From: Aestuariibaculum lutulentum
GTDB taxonomy: Bacteria; Bacteroidota; Bacteroidia; Flavobacteriales; Flavobacteriaceae
Direction of reading: 5' to 3'
NCBI RefSeq assembly: GCF_032926325.1
Contig: NZ_CP136709.1
Span: forward strand, 1,153,501 to 1,217,500
DNA: 64,000 nucleotides
Shown: positions 32,024-41,996 of the stretch, one piece after another
Numbering within the stretch: position 1 is the first letter of the stretch
Layout: every line of letters starts with the position of its first letter
Notes under the pieces: model-generated
Databases searched by the model: none
Seen by the model: only the letters and a program-made list of their open reading frames with translations
Told to the model about the DNA's origin: nothing
Made by a program: the position numbers and the translations under genes

Positions 32024-33060
32024 CGAATAGGTATTTTTAAGTACAGGTTATACACATTGTTTTCTACAATAGTTTTAAACTCATAATCACTATTAAACAA
32101 TAAGCTTAACCTGCGTTTGGTATTGGCAATACCAATACCTTGATTATTGTTTATACTAGATTTGGCATTAAAAGTATTCGACAGTTTAAATTCTAAATAG
32201 TCTTTATTAAGTACTTCAAAACTCATGTTTACCCTTACGTTTTCGCAACCTTTTAATCCGTGTTTGAAACAATTTTCGATGAACGTCAAAAAAAGCAAGG
32301 GTGGCACGGTAACATCTTCAATATCGCCAATAATATCCATCTCACATTCTACACGCTCATTAAAACGTAAACGTTCGACATCAATATAGGTATTAATATG
32401 ATTGATTTCCTCTAATAAATCAGCCTTGGAACTATTCACTTCATACAACACGTATTGCATAAGATCTGATATTTTAATCACCATTTGTGGCGCACTATCA
32501 GACTTTTTCAATGTAAGCGCATATAAATTATTTAAAGTATTAAAAAAGAAATGGGGTTGTATCTGGGTTCGTAAGTATTTCAATTCGGTACTTAATTGAA
32601 GCTTTGCCAACTTTTCATTACGGCGCTTTTCCAGACTCCAGTCAATAACCAGTTTTATTGCAGACACAAACCCAATCACATAAAGTTCTCCTAATACAAC
32701 GGCTATAATATGATTAAGCTGCATAAACTCGCCCGTACCACCAGCCTCAGGCCAAATATCTTTGGTCACTAAAACATAATTTAAGCCTGTTCTTACCAGA
32801 TACACCATGGCCAACATAAAAATCAGACTTAGCACATAAGTTAAATACCGTCGCTTTAAAATTAATCTGGGGATTAGGTAGTAAATATTTATGTAAACCA
32901 CAATGATGTGAATAGGAAATTCTACAAGGTTAGACTTGATAGAATACCAGTAATCATTAAAGTAGCTCCCCCACCTTACGACATTAAACATGAAGTAAAC
33001 TAACCAAAAAAGCACGTGATATTTAAGTGAAATGGTATTCTTTATCTGAAGTCTAATCAA
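32020..33060 (-). CDS. LytS-type sensor histidine kinase
   Basis: A 346-residue kinase. Four transmembrane segments (~15-30, 48-65, 74-92, 116-138) are followed by a short coiled coil and the His_kinase domain; the phospho-acceptor is H170 in QIQPHFFFN. The ATPase part has FIENCFKHGL (N box) and QGIGIANTKRRLSLLF (G box). No large periplasmic sensor is present, so the signal is probably sensed within the membrane or relayed by a partner such as the NagX-like protein. It is first in its transcript, divergent from susC across a 239-bp spacer. Confidence 0.94.
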   Translation of the reverse strand: MIRLQIKNTISLKYHVLFWLVYFMFNVVRWGSYFNDYWYSIKSNLVEFPIHIIVVYINIYYLIPRLILKRRYLTYVLSLIFMLAMVYLVRTGLNYVLVTKDIWPEAGGTGEFMQLNHIIAVVLGELYVIGFVSAIKLVIDWSLEKRRNEKLAKLQLSTELKYLRTQIQPHFFFNTLNNLYALTLKKSDSAPQMVIKISDLMQYVLYEVNSSKADLLEEINHINTYIDVERLRFNERVECEMDIIGDIEDVTVPPLLFLTFIENCFKHGLKGCENVRVNMSFEVLNKDYLEFKLSNTFNAKSSINNNQGIGIANTKRRLSLLFNSDYEFKTIVENNVYNLYLKIPIR

Positions 33061-33299
33061 GAGTATTGGTTTAAATTATTATTAAAAAATCGACAAAAGG
33101 CTTAAACTATGTGAAGCAATTTTAAGAATATAATAATTAATTAACAATAATTTCATTAAGAGTTTATATTCGCAAAATCACTTATCGATAGTTATCTGTC
33201 TTCTGTGTGTAAAATGATGTAGTTCAGATATTTTTTTTTAAAACAATTTTTATAATAAATAACATTGATAGCAAATAACAAGACTAAACAATTCAAATT
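33061..33299. promoter_or_regulatory. Divergent control region between lytS-like gene and susC
   Basis: A 239-bp AT-rich spacer. The best plus-strand -7 candidate is TATATTCG at 33165-33172, one mismatch from TAnnTTTG. No exact TAnnTTTG box in either direction and no clear long palindrome were seen. LytTR sites, if present, should lie here. Confidence 0.4.
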
Positions 33300-36200
33300 A
33301 TGAAGTATTACTTAAAAACGACACTCTTGTTTTCCTTCTTATTCTTCAGCATACAACTGTTTGCTCAGGAAAAGGAAATTAAAGGAATTGTTACCTCAAA
33401 AGCAGACGGCATGCCTATTGCCGGAGGTAACGTAATTATTCAAGGCACAACTACCGGTACACTTACCGATTTTGATGGAAAATACACCATTATGGCAAAA
33501 ACCGGTGATGTATTAACCTTTTCATTTTTAGGAATGACAACTGAAAAGGTAACTGTTGCCGATTCAAACACTATCAATGTGCAATTAGCAGAAGACAACG
33601 AACAACTTGCTGAAGTTGTAGTTACTGCTTTGGGTATTAAAAAAACCCGCGAATCGTTAACATACGCAGCACAAGACATTAATGCTGACGAGTTAAACAA
33701 ATCAAAACAAACTAACCCTATTAACAGCTTATCGGGTAAAGTTTCTGGTGTTTCCATAACCAGAAGTAGCTCTGGAGTTGGAGGGTCTGTAAAGGTTACA
33801 CTTCGTGGAAATTCTTCTATTGGAAATAACCAACCATTATATGTGGTCGATGGTATTCCTTTATCGAACCCAACCGCTAGTCAACCTACTTTATCTTTTG
33901 GAGATATTGACGGAGGAAATAGAGACGGTGGTGATGCCTTATCGCTTATTAACCCAGACGATATCGAATCGTTAACTGTATTGAAAGGAGCTTCTGCTTC
34001 TGCACTTTATGGTAGTGCCGGACTTAATGGTGTTATATTAATTACCACCAAGAAAGGACGTTCTGGAAACTTCAAAACCGATTTCTCTACGAATTTAACT
34101 GTTGACAGCGCAGCCTATTCTATGGAATTCAATAATGAAGCTCAGAATAATAATGACGACTTTTTTAACACTGGATATACAAATATAAATTCACTTTCTA
34201 TTTCCGGAGGAACAGATAAGGCGCAAACCTATTTTTCATACAGTAACTCTTTCGCCTCAGGAATTTTGCCTGAAAACAATTTAAAACAACATACATTTAA
34301 TGTTCGAGAAACAGCCAAACTTTTCGACGACAAATTAACCGTGAATGCCAGTGTAATGGCATCAACACAAAACATTACAAACAGACCAATCTCAGGGTTA
34401 TACTACAACCCATTAGTGGGGGTTTATGGTTTTGAATCTGACACTGAAAAACTTTCAGACTATTCAGATTTTGAAAGCTACGATGCGAATAGAAACATTA
34501 TGTCTCAACGTTGGTTTAGAGCAACTTCAGACATTGAACAAAACCCATACTGGATCCTTAATCGCAATGCTTCTGAAGACACTAATAAAAAATTAATTTC
34601 TTCATTATCTTTAAATTACGAAGTTAACTACTGGTTATCTTTTCAAACCAGAGGAACTTACGACAAATCGATGTATGAATTTGAAAGAAAAATTTATGCA
34701 ACAACCGATGCAACCTTAGCCCCAGAAAATGGTAGATACATTTATAACTCTAGTGATTTCACACAATACTATGGCGATTTTATCGCAAACATAAATACAA
34801 CTTTTAACGAAACCATAAGTTTAAGTGCTATTATTGGTACAAGTACAACAAGAACAACTACCGAATCGTTTGTTGGAGACTCAGGTACCAACGGTGGTTT
34901 ACAATTTGCTAATGTATTTGCTTTCCAAAACTTTAACGGAAATCCTTCTGTTAATTTTACTCAAAATTCTTTAGAAACCAGAGTTAATTCTGTTTTTGCA
35001 AGTGCAACCGTTGGGTTTAACGACAAATTCTTTATTGATTTAACCGCGAGAAACGACTGGACTTCTACACTTCCAAAAGAAAACAACTCATTCCTTTACC
35101 CTTCAGTTGGTTTAACAGGAGTATTAAGCGAAATATTTGAATTACCAGAAAGTATCTCTTTTGCAAAATTAAGAGGATCGTATGCCGAAGTAGGAAATGG
35201 GTTTGCTGCCGATCAAATTAACCCACAACGTCAAATTATATTTGGAGGTGGTGGTGTAGATCCAAACGAACCTATTAGACCGTTCCCTGGATCAACACCT
35301 AAACCTGAAAGACAAAAATCTTTTGAGATTGGTACCGAATGGAAATTTGCTAATAACAGATTTGGTATCGATTTAGGTTACTATAATACTAAAACTTCAG
35401 ATCAATATTATGCCTTTTCAACATCTGTTGCTATTATAGGTGCTCCGCAAGCCTACTTAAATTCCGGTGAAATCTCAAATAAAGGTTTTGAAGCTACAGT
35501 TTTTGCTATTCCAGTTCAAAACGATAACATCTCATGGAATACTTCTATAAACTTTGCTTCTAACAAAAATAAAATTGAGAAAATTTATAACGGTCAGGTT
35601 TTAGAAGGTTTAATTGAACCTGAATTCTTTACCTTATCCCAAAAAGGCGTTAACACGTTTGGTTCTTATTTAGTAGAAGGCGGTTCATTTGGTGACATCT
35701 ACGCCCAAGTAGTAAGAAGAAACGATGAAGGTTTACCAATTATTGAAGGCGATGCCGTTATGGTAAACGACGACAACACGATTGACGGATTAACAAAAGT
35801 TGGAAACGCCAATCCAGACTTCACTTTAGGCTGGAACAACTCTTTTTCAATTAAAAACTTTTCAATTGATTTCTTAGTTGATGGGAAATTTGGAGGAGAA
35901 ACCATGAGCATGACCGAAGCTATTGTTGAAGGATTCAGTAATAACTCTGCCAGAGAAACAGCAAATAACAATGTTAATGTACAAATAGATGGTACGGCAA
36001 CAACAATGACGGCTCAAGAATATTACGGGAAAGTTTCTGGTAGAAATGGTTTCACAGGAGAATATGTTTATAGCGCAACAAACGTAAGACTTGCCGAATT
36101 TTCACTTGGGTATAATTTCAAATTAGGAGAAAATTCATTCTTATCAAAAGCTAAAGCTTCTATAGTTGGAAACAACTTGTTTTTCTTCTATAAAGATGCT

Positions 36201-36311
36201 CCGCACGACCCGAATTTATCGATTAGTACCGGTAATGCCTTACAAGGAGTCGATGTTTTAGCACTTCCTTCAACTAGAAGTGTTGGTCTGAATCTTAATC
36301 TAACATTCTAA
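33300..36311 (+). CDS. SusC/RagA-family TonB-linked outer-membrane protein
   Basis: A 1003-residue SusC-type transporter. Signal peptide ~1-22 (LFAQ); a carboxypeptidase-regulatory-like domain (EIKGIVTSKADGMPIAGGNVII, ~25-100); a TonB box region (EVVVTALGIKK); a plug with the SusC hallmark PLYVVDGIPLSN and VLKGASASALYGSAGLNGVILITTKKG; then the barrel ending VGLNLNLTF. It forms the channel of a pedal-bin importer with the SusD lipoprotein encoded 12 bp downstream. The GH20 and NagB-like genes point to N-acetylhexosamine oligosaccharides as cargo. Confidence 0.96.
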   Translation: MKYYLKTTLLFSFLFFSIQLFAQEKEIKGIVTSKADGMPIAGGNVIIQGTTTGTLTDFDGKYTIMAKTGDVLTFSFLGMTTEKVTVADSNTINVQLAEDNEQLAEVVVTALGIKKTRESLTYAAQDINADELNKSKQTNPINSLSGKVSGVSITRSSSGVGGSVKVTLRGNSSIGNNQPLYVVDGIPLSNPTASQPTLSFGDIDGGNRDGGDALSLINPDDIESLTVLKGASASALYGSAGLNGVILITTKKGRSGNFKTDFSTNLTVDSAAYSMEFNNEAQNNNDDFFNTGYTNINSLSISGGTDKAQTYFSYSNSFASGILPENNLKQHTFNVRETAKLFDDKLTVNASVMASTQNITNRPISGLYYNPLVGVYGFESDTEKLSDYSDFESYDANRNIMSQRWFRATSDIEQNPYWILNRNASEDTNKKLISSLSLNYEVNYWLSFQTRGTYDKSMYEFERKIYATTDATLAPENGRYIYNSSDFTQYYGDFIANINTTFNETISLSAIIGTSTTRTTTESFVGDSGTNGGLQFANVFAFQNFNGNPSVNFTQNSLETRVNSVFASATVGFNDKFFIDLTARNDWTSTLPKENNSFLYPSVGLTGVLSEIFELPESISFAKLRGSYAEVGNGFAADQINPQRQIIFGGGGVDPNEPIRPFPGSTPKPERQKSFEIGTEWKFANNRFGIDLGYYNTKTSDQYYAFSTSVAIIGAPQAYLNSGEISNKGFEATVFAIPVQNDNISWNTSINFASNKNKIEKIYNGQVLEGLIEPEFFTLSQKGVNTFGSYLVEGGSFGDIYAQVVRRNDEGLPIIEGDAVMVNDDNTIDGLTKVGNANPDFTLGWNNSFSIKNFSIDFLVDGKFGGETMSMTEAIVEGFSNNSARETANNNVNVQIDGTATTMTAQEYYGKVSGRNGFTGEYVYSATNVRLAEFSLGYNFKLGENSFLSKAKASIVGNNLFFFYKDAPHDPNLSISTGNALQGVDVLALPSTRSVGLNLNLTF

Positions 36312-36323
36312 ACTTAACAGAAA

Positions 36324-37910
36324 ATGAAAAATATAAAAAGCATGTTATCTTGTTTAGTTGCCACAGGAATTATATCAACATCTTGTAGTGATTTAGAACA
36401 ATTTAACGTAAACGAAAGAAATATAACTCAAGAGCAACTTGAAGTCGATTTTCAACACGTAGGATCAAAATACAAACCAATTTTCGAAAATATTTATCAA
36501 TATACCCCTGCCTGGTCTTACCAATTACAACAAAACCTAAATGCTGATGTATATTCTGGATATATGACAAATCCAAGGCCCTTTGTTGCAGGTGCTAACA
36601 ATACAACGTATAGTCTTGTTAGCGGATGGAATAATTTTATCTGGAATGTACCATATTCTAACGTTATGAATAATGTTGATGGAATTACAAAACTAACCGA
36701 AGGAGAATTCCCGACGTTGCATGCCATTGCCTTAATTCTAAAGGTTGAGGCTATGCATAGAGTATCAGACGTTTTTGGGCCTATAGTTTACACGAGTTTC
36801 GGTGACCTTGAAAAAGCAGGTATTTACGACTCTCAGGAAACTGCTTACAACGCCTTTTTCTCCGATTTAGATATGGCTGTTGAAAATCTTATGGCAGATA
36901 TTGATAGTGAACGATTTTCTGCTTTCGATTTAGCATATGATGGCGATTACTCACAATGGGTAAAATTTGCAAATTCTTTAAGACTACGTTTAGCGATTAG
37001 AATTTCTAAAGTAGACCCTGCAAAAGCCAAGCTTGAAGGCGAAAAAGCATTAAATCAATCCTTAGGTGTGATGAGTGCAAATACCGATGGCTTTTTTGTT
37101 AACGGTAGTTTAGACCACCCTTTAGCAACACTCGATAATGCCTGGGCCGACATTAGAATGAATGCATCTATGGAATCGTTTTTAGTGGGTTACAACGATG
37201 GAAGAGCAAACGCCTATTTCGATGCTCCTACGACTGTTTCAGGAACAGTAAAAGGTATTCGTGGTGGTTTACCTCTGTTTTCTAAATATGCTGATGAGCT
37301 TGCTCAAAAAGCCGATTATGTAGGATTTTCAATGATTAATGATAATATACACACCTCAAAAGTACAATTAATGACTGCAGCTGAAGTGGCATTCCTTAAG
37401 GCCGAAGCTGCTTTACGCGGATGGTCGGGGGCAGGCGATGCACAGTCTAATTACGAAACCGGCATACAACTGTCTTTCGATCAACATGGGGCTAGTGGCG
37501 TAAACGACTATATTTCAGATAATGCATCAACTCCTGCTAATTATGTAGACCCTATAACTCCATCAAATAATATTTCAGCACTTTCAACTATTACAATTGC
37601 CTGGGACGAAGCGGCCAGCAACGAAGTTAAGCTTGAAAAAATTATTACTCAAAAATGGCTGGCTATGTTCCCTGAAGGACAAGAAGCCTGGAGTGAATTC
37701 AGACGTACTGGGTATCCTAAAATCTTCCCTGTGGTAAGCAATCAAAGTGGCGGACTTATAGATACCAATATTCAAATTAGACGTATTCCTTTTGTAGATA
37801 GCGAACTATCAACCAACCCGGAAGGTGTTGCCGAGGCCGTAAAATTACTAAGCGGCCCAGACAACGGAGGCACCAGATTATGGTGGGATACAGGTGCTGC
37901 AAATTTTTAA
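36324..37910 (+). CDS. SusD/RagB-family glycan-binding lipoprotein
   Basis: A 528-residue lipoprotein (ISTSC, lipidated Cys21 followed by SDLEQFN). The helical SusD fold is recognisable from VLKVEAMHRVSDVFGPIVY (~130-150), KFANSLRLRLAIRISK (TPR-like helix), AEVAFLKAEAALRGW, and the C-terminal IITQKWLAMFPEGQEAWSEFRRTGYP, typical of SusD-like proteins. It caps the SusC channel at the cell surface and binds the oligosaccharide. It is tightly linked to susC, with a terminator-like hairpin before the next gene. Confidence 0.95.
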   Translation: MKNIKSMLSCLVATGIISTSCSDLEQFNVNERNITQEQLEVDFQHVGSKYKPIFENIYQYTPAWSYQLQQNLNADVYSGYMTNPRPFVAGANNTTYSLVSGWNNFIWNVPYSNVMNNVDGITKLTEGEFPTLHAIALILKVEAMHRVSDVFGPIVYTSFGDLEKAGIYDSQETAYNAFFSDLDMAVENLMADIDSERFSAFDLAYDGDYSQWVKFANSLRLRLAIRISKVDPAKAKLEGEKALNQSLGVMSANTDGFFVNGSLDHPLATLDNAWADIRMNASMESFLVGYNDGRANAYFDAPTTVSGTVKGIRGGLPLFSKYADELAQKADYVGFSMINDNIHTSKVQLMTAAEVAFLKAEAALRGWSGAGDAQSNYETGIQLSFDQHGASGVNDYISDNASTPANYVDPITPSNNISALSTITIAWDEAASNEVKLEKIITQKWLAMFPEGQEAWSEFRRTGYPKIFPVVSNQSGGLIDTNIQIRRIPFVDSELSTNPEGVAEAVKLLSGPDNGGTRLWWDTGAANF

Positions 37911-37982
37911 GATTTTCATAAGCATATATTTTTTGGTTTAGTTTAAACAGAGCGTTTTTTAATTTGAAAGAGAGCTCTTAAC

Positions 37983-38011
37983 AAGCAAGCAGAACATTGT
38001 TCTGCTTGCTT
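37983..38011 (+). terminator. Hairpin between susD and the NagB-LmbE gene
   Basis: A perfect 13-bp stem (AAGCAAGCAGAAC with GTTCTGCTTGCTT) closes a 3-nt loop and runs into TTTTAAAAAAC, 11 bp before the next ATG. It could be an intrinsic terminator, an attenuator or a 3'-end stabiliser that makes susCD more abundant than the enzymes. Confidence 0.7.
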
Positions 38012-38022
38012 TTAAAAAACAG

Positions 38023-39954
38023 ATGAAAATGAGAGTAGATATTACTGATTATAAAAGTATAGCCTACAGAGAGGCTGGAAAATTTGAAGAAACGCGCTTT
38101 GAAAAAATTCACAATGTTATTTTCGAATCTTCTCATGAAGCTTCATTAATTGTTGCTAAGGAAATAGCATCACTAATTCGTGATAAACAGTCGCAAGGAC
38201 AACCATGTATACTTGGCTTAGCAACCGGATCATCTCCTATTAAAGTTTACGAAGAACTGGTTCGTATGCACAAAGAAGAAGGTTTATGTTTCTCTAATGT
38301 AGTTACTTTTAATCTCGATGAATACTATCCCATGGATAAAAATAATATTCAGAGTTACTACTACTTTATGCATGAACACCTGTTCAACCACATAGATATA
38401 CTTTCTGAAAACATTAATATTCCTGATGGCAAAGTGCCTACCGACGAACTGTATCAATTCTGTATAGATTATGAAATGAAAATCAAATCTTATGGCGGAT
38501 TAGACTTTCAATTGTTAGGTATTGGACGTACAGGCCATATCGGTTTTAACGAACCCGGATCACACCTCAACTCCGGTACGCGAAGCATTACTTTAGATCA
38601 CATTACACGTGTTGATGCTGCTTCGTCATTTTTAGGAATAGATAACGTTCCGCGTAAAGCCATTACTATGGGAATTGGCACCATAAAAAGTGCTAAACGC
38701 ATTGTTTTATTAGCTTGGGGAAACAATAAAGCTGAAATTATACAACAAGCCATTGAGGGCGACATAACCCCAAACATTCCTGCAACCTATTTACAGGAAC
38801 ACCACAACACAACCTTTGTGTTAGACCATGAAGCTGCTTTAGAACTAACCCGTGTAAAAACCCCTTGGTTAGTTACTTCTTGTTTATGGACCAATATTTT
38901 AAAATTAAAAGCTGTGGTTTGGCTAAGTGAATTACTAAATAAACCTATTTTAAAACTAACTGATAAAGATTATAACGATAATGGCATGTCTGGTTTATTA
39001 ACCGAAGAAGGCACTGCTTACGATTTAAACATTAAAATGTTTAATCAATTACAACATACCATAACAGGATGGCCTGGAGGAAAACCTAATGCTGATGATA
39101 CTTACCGTCCTGAACGCGCAACACCAGAAAAAAAGCGCATCATCATTTTTAGCCCGCACCCAGACGACGACGTCATTTCTATGGGTGGCACTTTCGATCG
39201 CCTTGTGGAGCAAGGTCACGAGGTACATGTGGCTTACCAAACCTCAGGAAACATCGCTGTTTCGGACGAAGAAAGCTTGAAATTTGCAGAAATAGCAAAC
39301 CTTTTCGAACCGAATGCAGAAATCGATAAAATAATTTCATACCTCAAAACAAAGCGAGAGAGCGACATCGACTGTTTAGAAGTACGAAATCTTAAAGGCA
39401 AAATACGTCGTAGCGAATCGCTTGGCGCCACGCGTTATTTAAACTTAAAAGATGAAAACGTACACTTTTTAGATCTTCCGTTTTACGAAACCGGAACCAT
39501 TAAAAAAGGGCATTTAACTTCAGCTGATATCAGCATTATGTGTAACCTGATTGAAAGCATAAAACCGCATCAAATATATGCCGCCGGCGATTTAGCCGAT
39601 CCGCATGGTACACATCGTGTGTGTTTAAATGCCTTGTTTATGGCTTTAGAAGAATTAAAATCAAAACCTTACATGAACGATTGCTGGGTTTGGCTCTATC
39701 GTGGTGCCTGGCATGAATGGGAATCCTACGAAATAGACATGGCCATACCTATGAGTCCCGATCAGGTACTTAAAAAACGTCATGCCATTTTCTATCACCA
39801 GTCGCAAAAAGACGGGGTGATGTTTCAAGGCGACGATTCCAGAGAATTCTGGGTACGCGCTGAAGACCGTAACCGCTTAACCGCAAAAAAATACAATGAT
39901 TTAGGCTTAGCCGAATATGCTGCTATTGAAGCCTTTAAACGCTACCATTTTTAA
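38023..39954 (+). CDS. nagB: Glucosamine-6-phosphate deaminase-like / LmbE (PIG-L) deacetylase fusion
   Basis: A 643-residue cytoplasmic two-domain protein. Residues ~20-285 match NagB: LATGSSPIKVYEEL (phosphate loop), TFNLDEYYPM (D99, equivalent to E. coli D72), GIGRTGHIGFNEPGS. In E. coli the last block is GNDGHIAFNEP with catalytic D141-H143-E148; here His172 and Glu177 are kept but D141 is Thr170. Residues ~370-560 match the PIG-L/LmbE zinc deacetylase family: SPHPDDDVISMGG (H379, D381-D383) and DPHGTH (H528, H531). Such fusions occur across Bacteroidota. It probably handles GlcNAc released by GH20; which reaction each half performs is uncertain. An 8-bp gap precedes the GH20 gene. Confidence 0.9.
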   Translation: MKMRVDITDYKSIAYREAGKFEETRFEKIHNVIFESSHEASLIVAKEIASLIRDKQSQGQPCILGLATGSSPIKVYEELVRMHKEEGLCFSNVVTFNLDEYYPMDKNNIQSYYYFMHEHLFNHIDILSENINIPDGKVPTDELYQFCIDYEMKIKSYGGLDFQLLGIGRTGHIGFNEPGSHLNSGTRSITLDHITRVDAASSFLGIDNVPRKAITMGIGTIKSAKRIVLLAWGNNKAEIIQQAIEGDITPNIPATYLQEHHNTTFVLDHEAALELTRVKTPWLVTSCLWTNILKLKAVVWLSELLNKPILKLTDKDYNDNGMSGLLTEEGTAYDLNIKMFNQLQHTITGWPGGKPNADDTYRPERATPEKKRIIIFSPHPDDDVISMGGTFDRLVEQGHEVHVAYQTSGNIAVSDEESLKFAEIANLFEPNAEIDKIISYLKTKRESDIDCLEVRNLKGKIRRSESLGATRYLNLKDENVHFLDLPFYETGTIKKGHLTSADISIMCNLIESIKPHQIYAAGDLADPHGTHRVCLNALFMALEELKSKPYMNDCWVWLYRGAWHEWESYEIDMAIPMSPDQVLKKRHAIFYHQSQKDGVMFQGDDSREFWVRAEDRNRLTAKKYNDLGLAEYAAIEAFKRYHF

Positions 39955-39962
39955 CAATTAAC

Positions 39963-41996
39963 ATGAATAGATTACTTGCTATACTTTGCCTCATTACTTT
40001 AAATTGTTTCTCTCAATCCAATTTGAAAGAGACTTATAATTTAATGCCCTGGCCAAAATCAATAGAGGAAAACAACCAACGTTTTGTTATAGATGAAAAC
40101 CTAACGGTATCCATTGATGGTGACTCCCCAAAACGGGTTCAGCATGCAGTGACTTCATTTTTAAGACGCCTGTCAAACAGAAGTGGCGTGTTTATCAATG
40201 AAGGTTTTGCAATGCCTTTATCTGAAAACAAGCAAGCATCTATTCAAATATCTTATAAAGAATCTGCTAAGTTAATCATTGAAGACGACGAGTCGTACCA
40301 ATTAGATGTACAGTCTAATAAAGTATCGCTTGTTGCCAATACAGATGTTGGGGCTATTCGAGGATTGGAAACACTTTTACAATTATTAACGAACACCAAT
40401 TCTGAATACTATCTACCCGGTGTTTCTATCTCCGATGCCCCACGTTTTGTATGGCGTGGCTTAATGATTGACGTTTCCAGACACTTTCATCCCATAGACG
40501 TTATAAAACGCAATCTCGATGCTATGGCTTCTGTAAAAATGAATGTCTTTCACTGGCATTTAACAGACGACCAAGGCTTTAGAATTGAGTCGAAAACCTA
40601 TCCCAAACTACACGAATTGGCTTCCGACGGACTATACTATACTCAAGAACAAATCAAGGACATTGTAGAGTATGCCTCTATTCTTGGCATTCGAGTAATT
40701 CCGGAATTTGATGTGCCGGGCCATGCTACCGCCATTTTAACCGCCTATCCAGAACTTGGAAGCAAACCGGGAGCAACCTATAAAATTGAACGTTATTCGG
40801 GTGTTTTCGATCCCACTTTAGACCCGACTAACGAGGATGTATATGTTTTTTTAGAAAACCTATTTACTGAAATAGCACCCCTATTCCCAGATAGCTATTT
40901 TCATATTGGTGGTGACGAAAACGAAGGCAAACACTGGGATGCTAACGAGCATATTCAGCTATTTAAAAAAGAACATAATCTTGCTACCAACCACGATTTA
41001 CAAACCTATTTTAATATCCGATTAGAAAAAATTCTGAAAAAACTGGATAAAAAACTGGTTGGCTGGGATGAAATTATGACACCAAATATGCCGAAAACAG
41101 CCATTATTCATTCGTGGAGAGGTGAACATGAAGGCTTAGCAAAGGGCGGAACCTTAATTGAAGCTGCTAAAAAAGGGTATAACACCATTTTATCTAACGG
41201 ATTTTATATTGACCGCATGGAATCTGTGGTGAAACATTACCAAACCGAACCGATTGGAGATGTACAACTAACCGAAGACGAACGAAACCGTATTTTAGGT
41301 GGCGAAGTCACCATGTGGAGCGAACTGGTAACACCATTAACCATCGACTCCAGAATCTGGCCAAGAACAGCTGCCATAGCCGAGCGCTTATGGTCACAAA
41401 AAGACATTACGGATGTTGATAAGATGCTGAAACGTTTAGAAGTTATTAATTATAGATTGGAAGAGGTTGGCATTACCCATATTAGAAACAAAGGGGTAAT
41501 TTTAAGAAACCTGAGTAATAATCAGGATATTTCAGGATTGGAAATACTTTCTAATGTTTGTGAACCGCTTAAAATTTACAGCCGAAATGAAGGCGGTACC
41601 GAGTATAAAACCTACTCGCCTTTCACCCTATTTGCCGATGCCTGTAATGTAGACGCCAACGATGCTTTAAAATTTAAAAAAGCCGTTACAAACTATACTG
41701 AATCACCTAACGAAGCGCACAAATCGGATATTATTACGCTATTGGAATCTTGGGCAAAAAACCATAAAGCTTTTCAAAAAATAGATAAAAGCCCTAAGAT
41801 AGCACCGCTGGAATCTTTATCGTTTAACCTTTCGGAAAGTGCTAAGTTTTTATTGAAGCTGTCACAAAAAGAAAAGCTATCGAAGAATGACATAAAATCA
41901 TTCAAATCTCGAATAGAAACCTTAAAACAACCTTTCGCAGATGTTGAATTGGTTATTGTAAACGATATGGAAAAACTATTTGAAGCCTTAAAATAA
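39963..41996 (+). CDS. Beta-N-acetylhexosaminidase, GH20
   Basis: A 677-residue exo-glycosidase that removes terminal GlcNAc/GalNAc by substrate-assisted catalysis. Signal peptide ~1-18 (CFSQ); residues ~25-160 are the GH20b N-terminal domain; the catalytic barrel follows with RGLMIDVSRHFHP, FHWHLTDDQGFRIE, RVIPEFDVPGH and the catalytic pair D318-E319 in HIGGDEN. TMWSELVTP and WPRTAAIAERLW complete the active site. The C-terminal ~150 residues are a helical extension. It is exported (periplasm or surface), so monosaccharide is released outside the cytoplasm. It is the last PUL gene; its stop overlaps the convergent DUF3157-like gene by 9 bp. Confidence 0.96.
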   Translation: MNRLLAILCLITLNCFSQSNLKETYNLMPWPKSIEENNQRFVIDENLTVSIDGDSPKRVQHAVTSFLRRLSNRSGVFINEGFAMPLSENKQASIQISYKESAKLIIEDDESYQLDVQSNKVSLVANTDVGAIRGLETLLQLLTNTNSEYYLPGVSISDAPRFVWRGLMIDVSRHFHPIDVIKRNLDAMASVKMNVFHWHLTDDQGFRIESKTYPKLHELASDGLYYTQEQIKDIVEYASILGIRVIPEFDVPGHATAILTAYPELGSKPGATYKIERYSGVFDPTLDPTNEDVYVFLENLFTEIAPLFPDSYFHIGGDENEGKHWDANEHIQLFKKEHNLATNHDLQTYFNIRLEKILKKLDKKLVGWDEIMTPNMPKTAIIHSWRGEHEGLAKGGTLIEAAKKGYNTILSNGFYIDRMESVVKHYQTEPIGDVQLTEDERNRILGGEVTMWSELVTPLTIDSRIWPRTAAIAERLWSQKDITDVDKMLKRLEVINYRLEEVGITHIRNKGVILRNLSNNQDISGLEILSNVCEPLKIYSRNEGGTEYKTYSPFTLFADACNVDANDALKFKKAVTNYTESPNEAHKSDIITLLESWAKNHKAFQKIDKSPKIAPLESLSFNLSESAKFLLKLSQKEKLSKNDIKSFKSRIETLKQPFADVELVIVNDMEKLFEALK

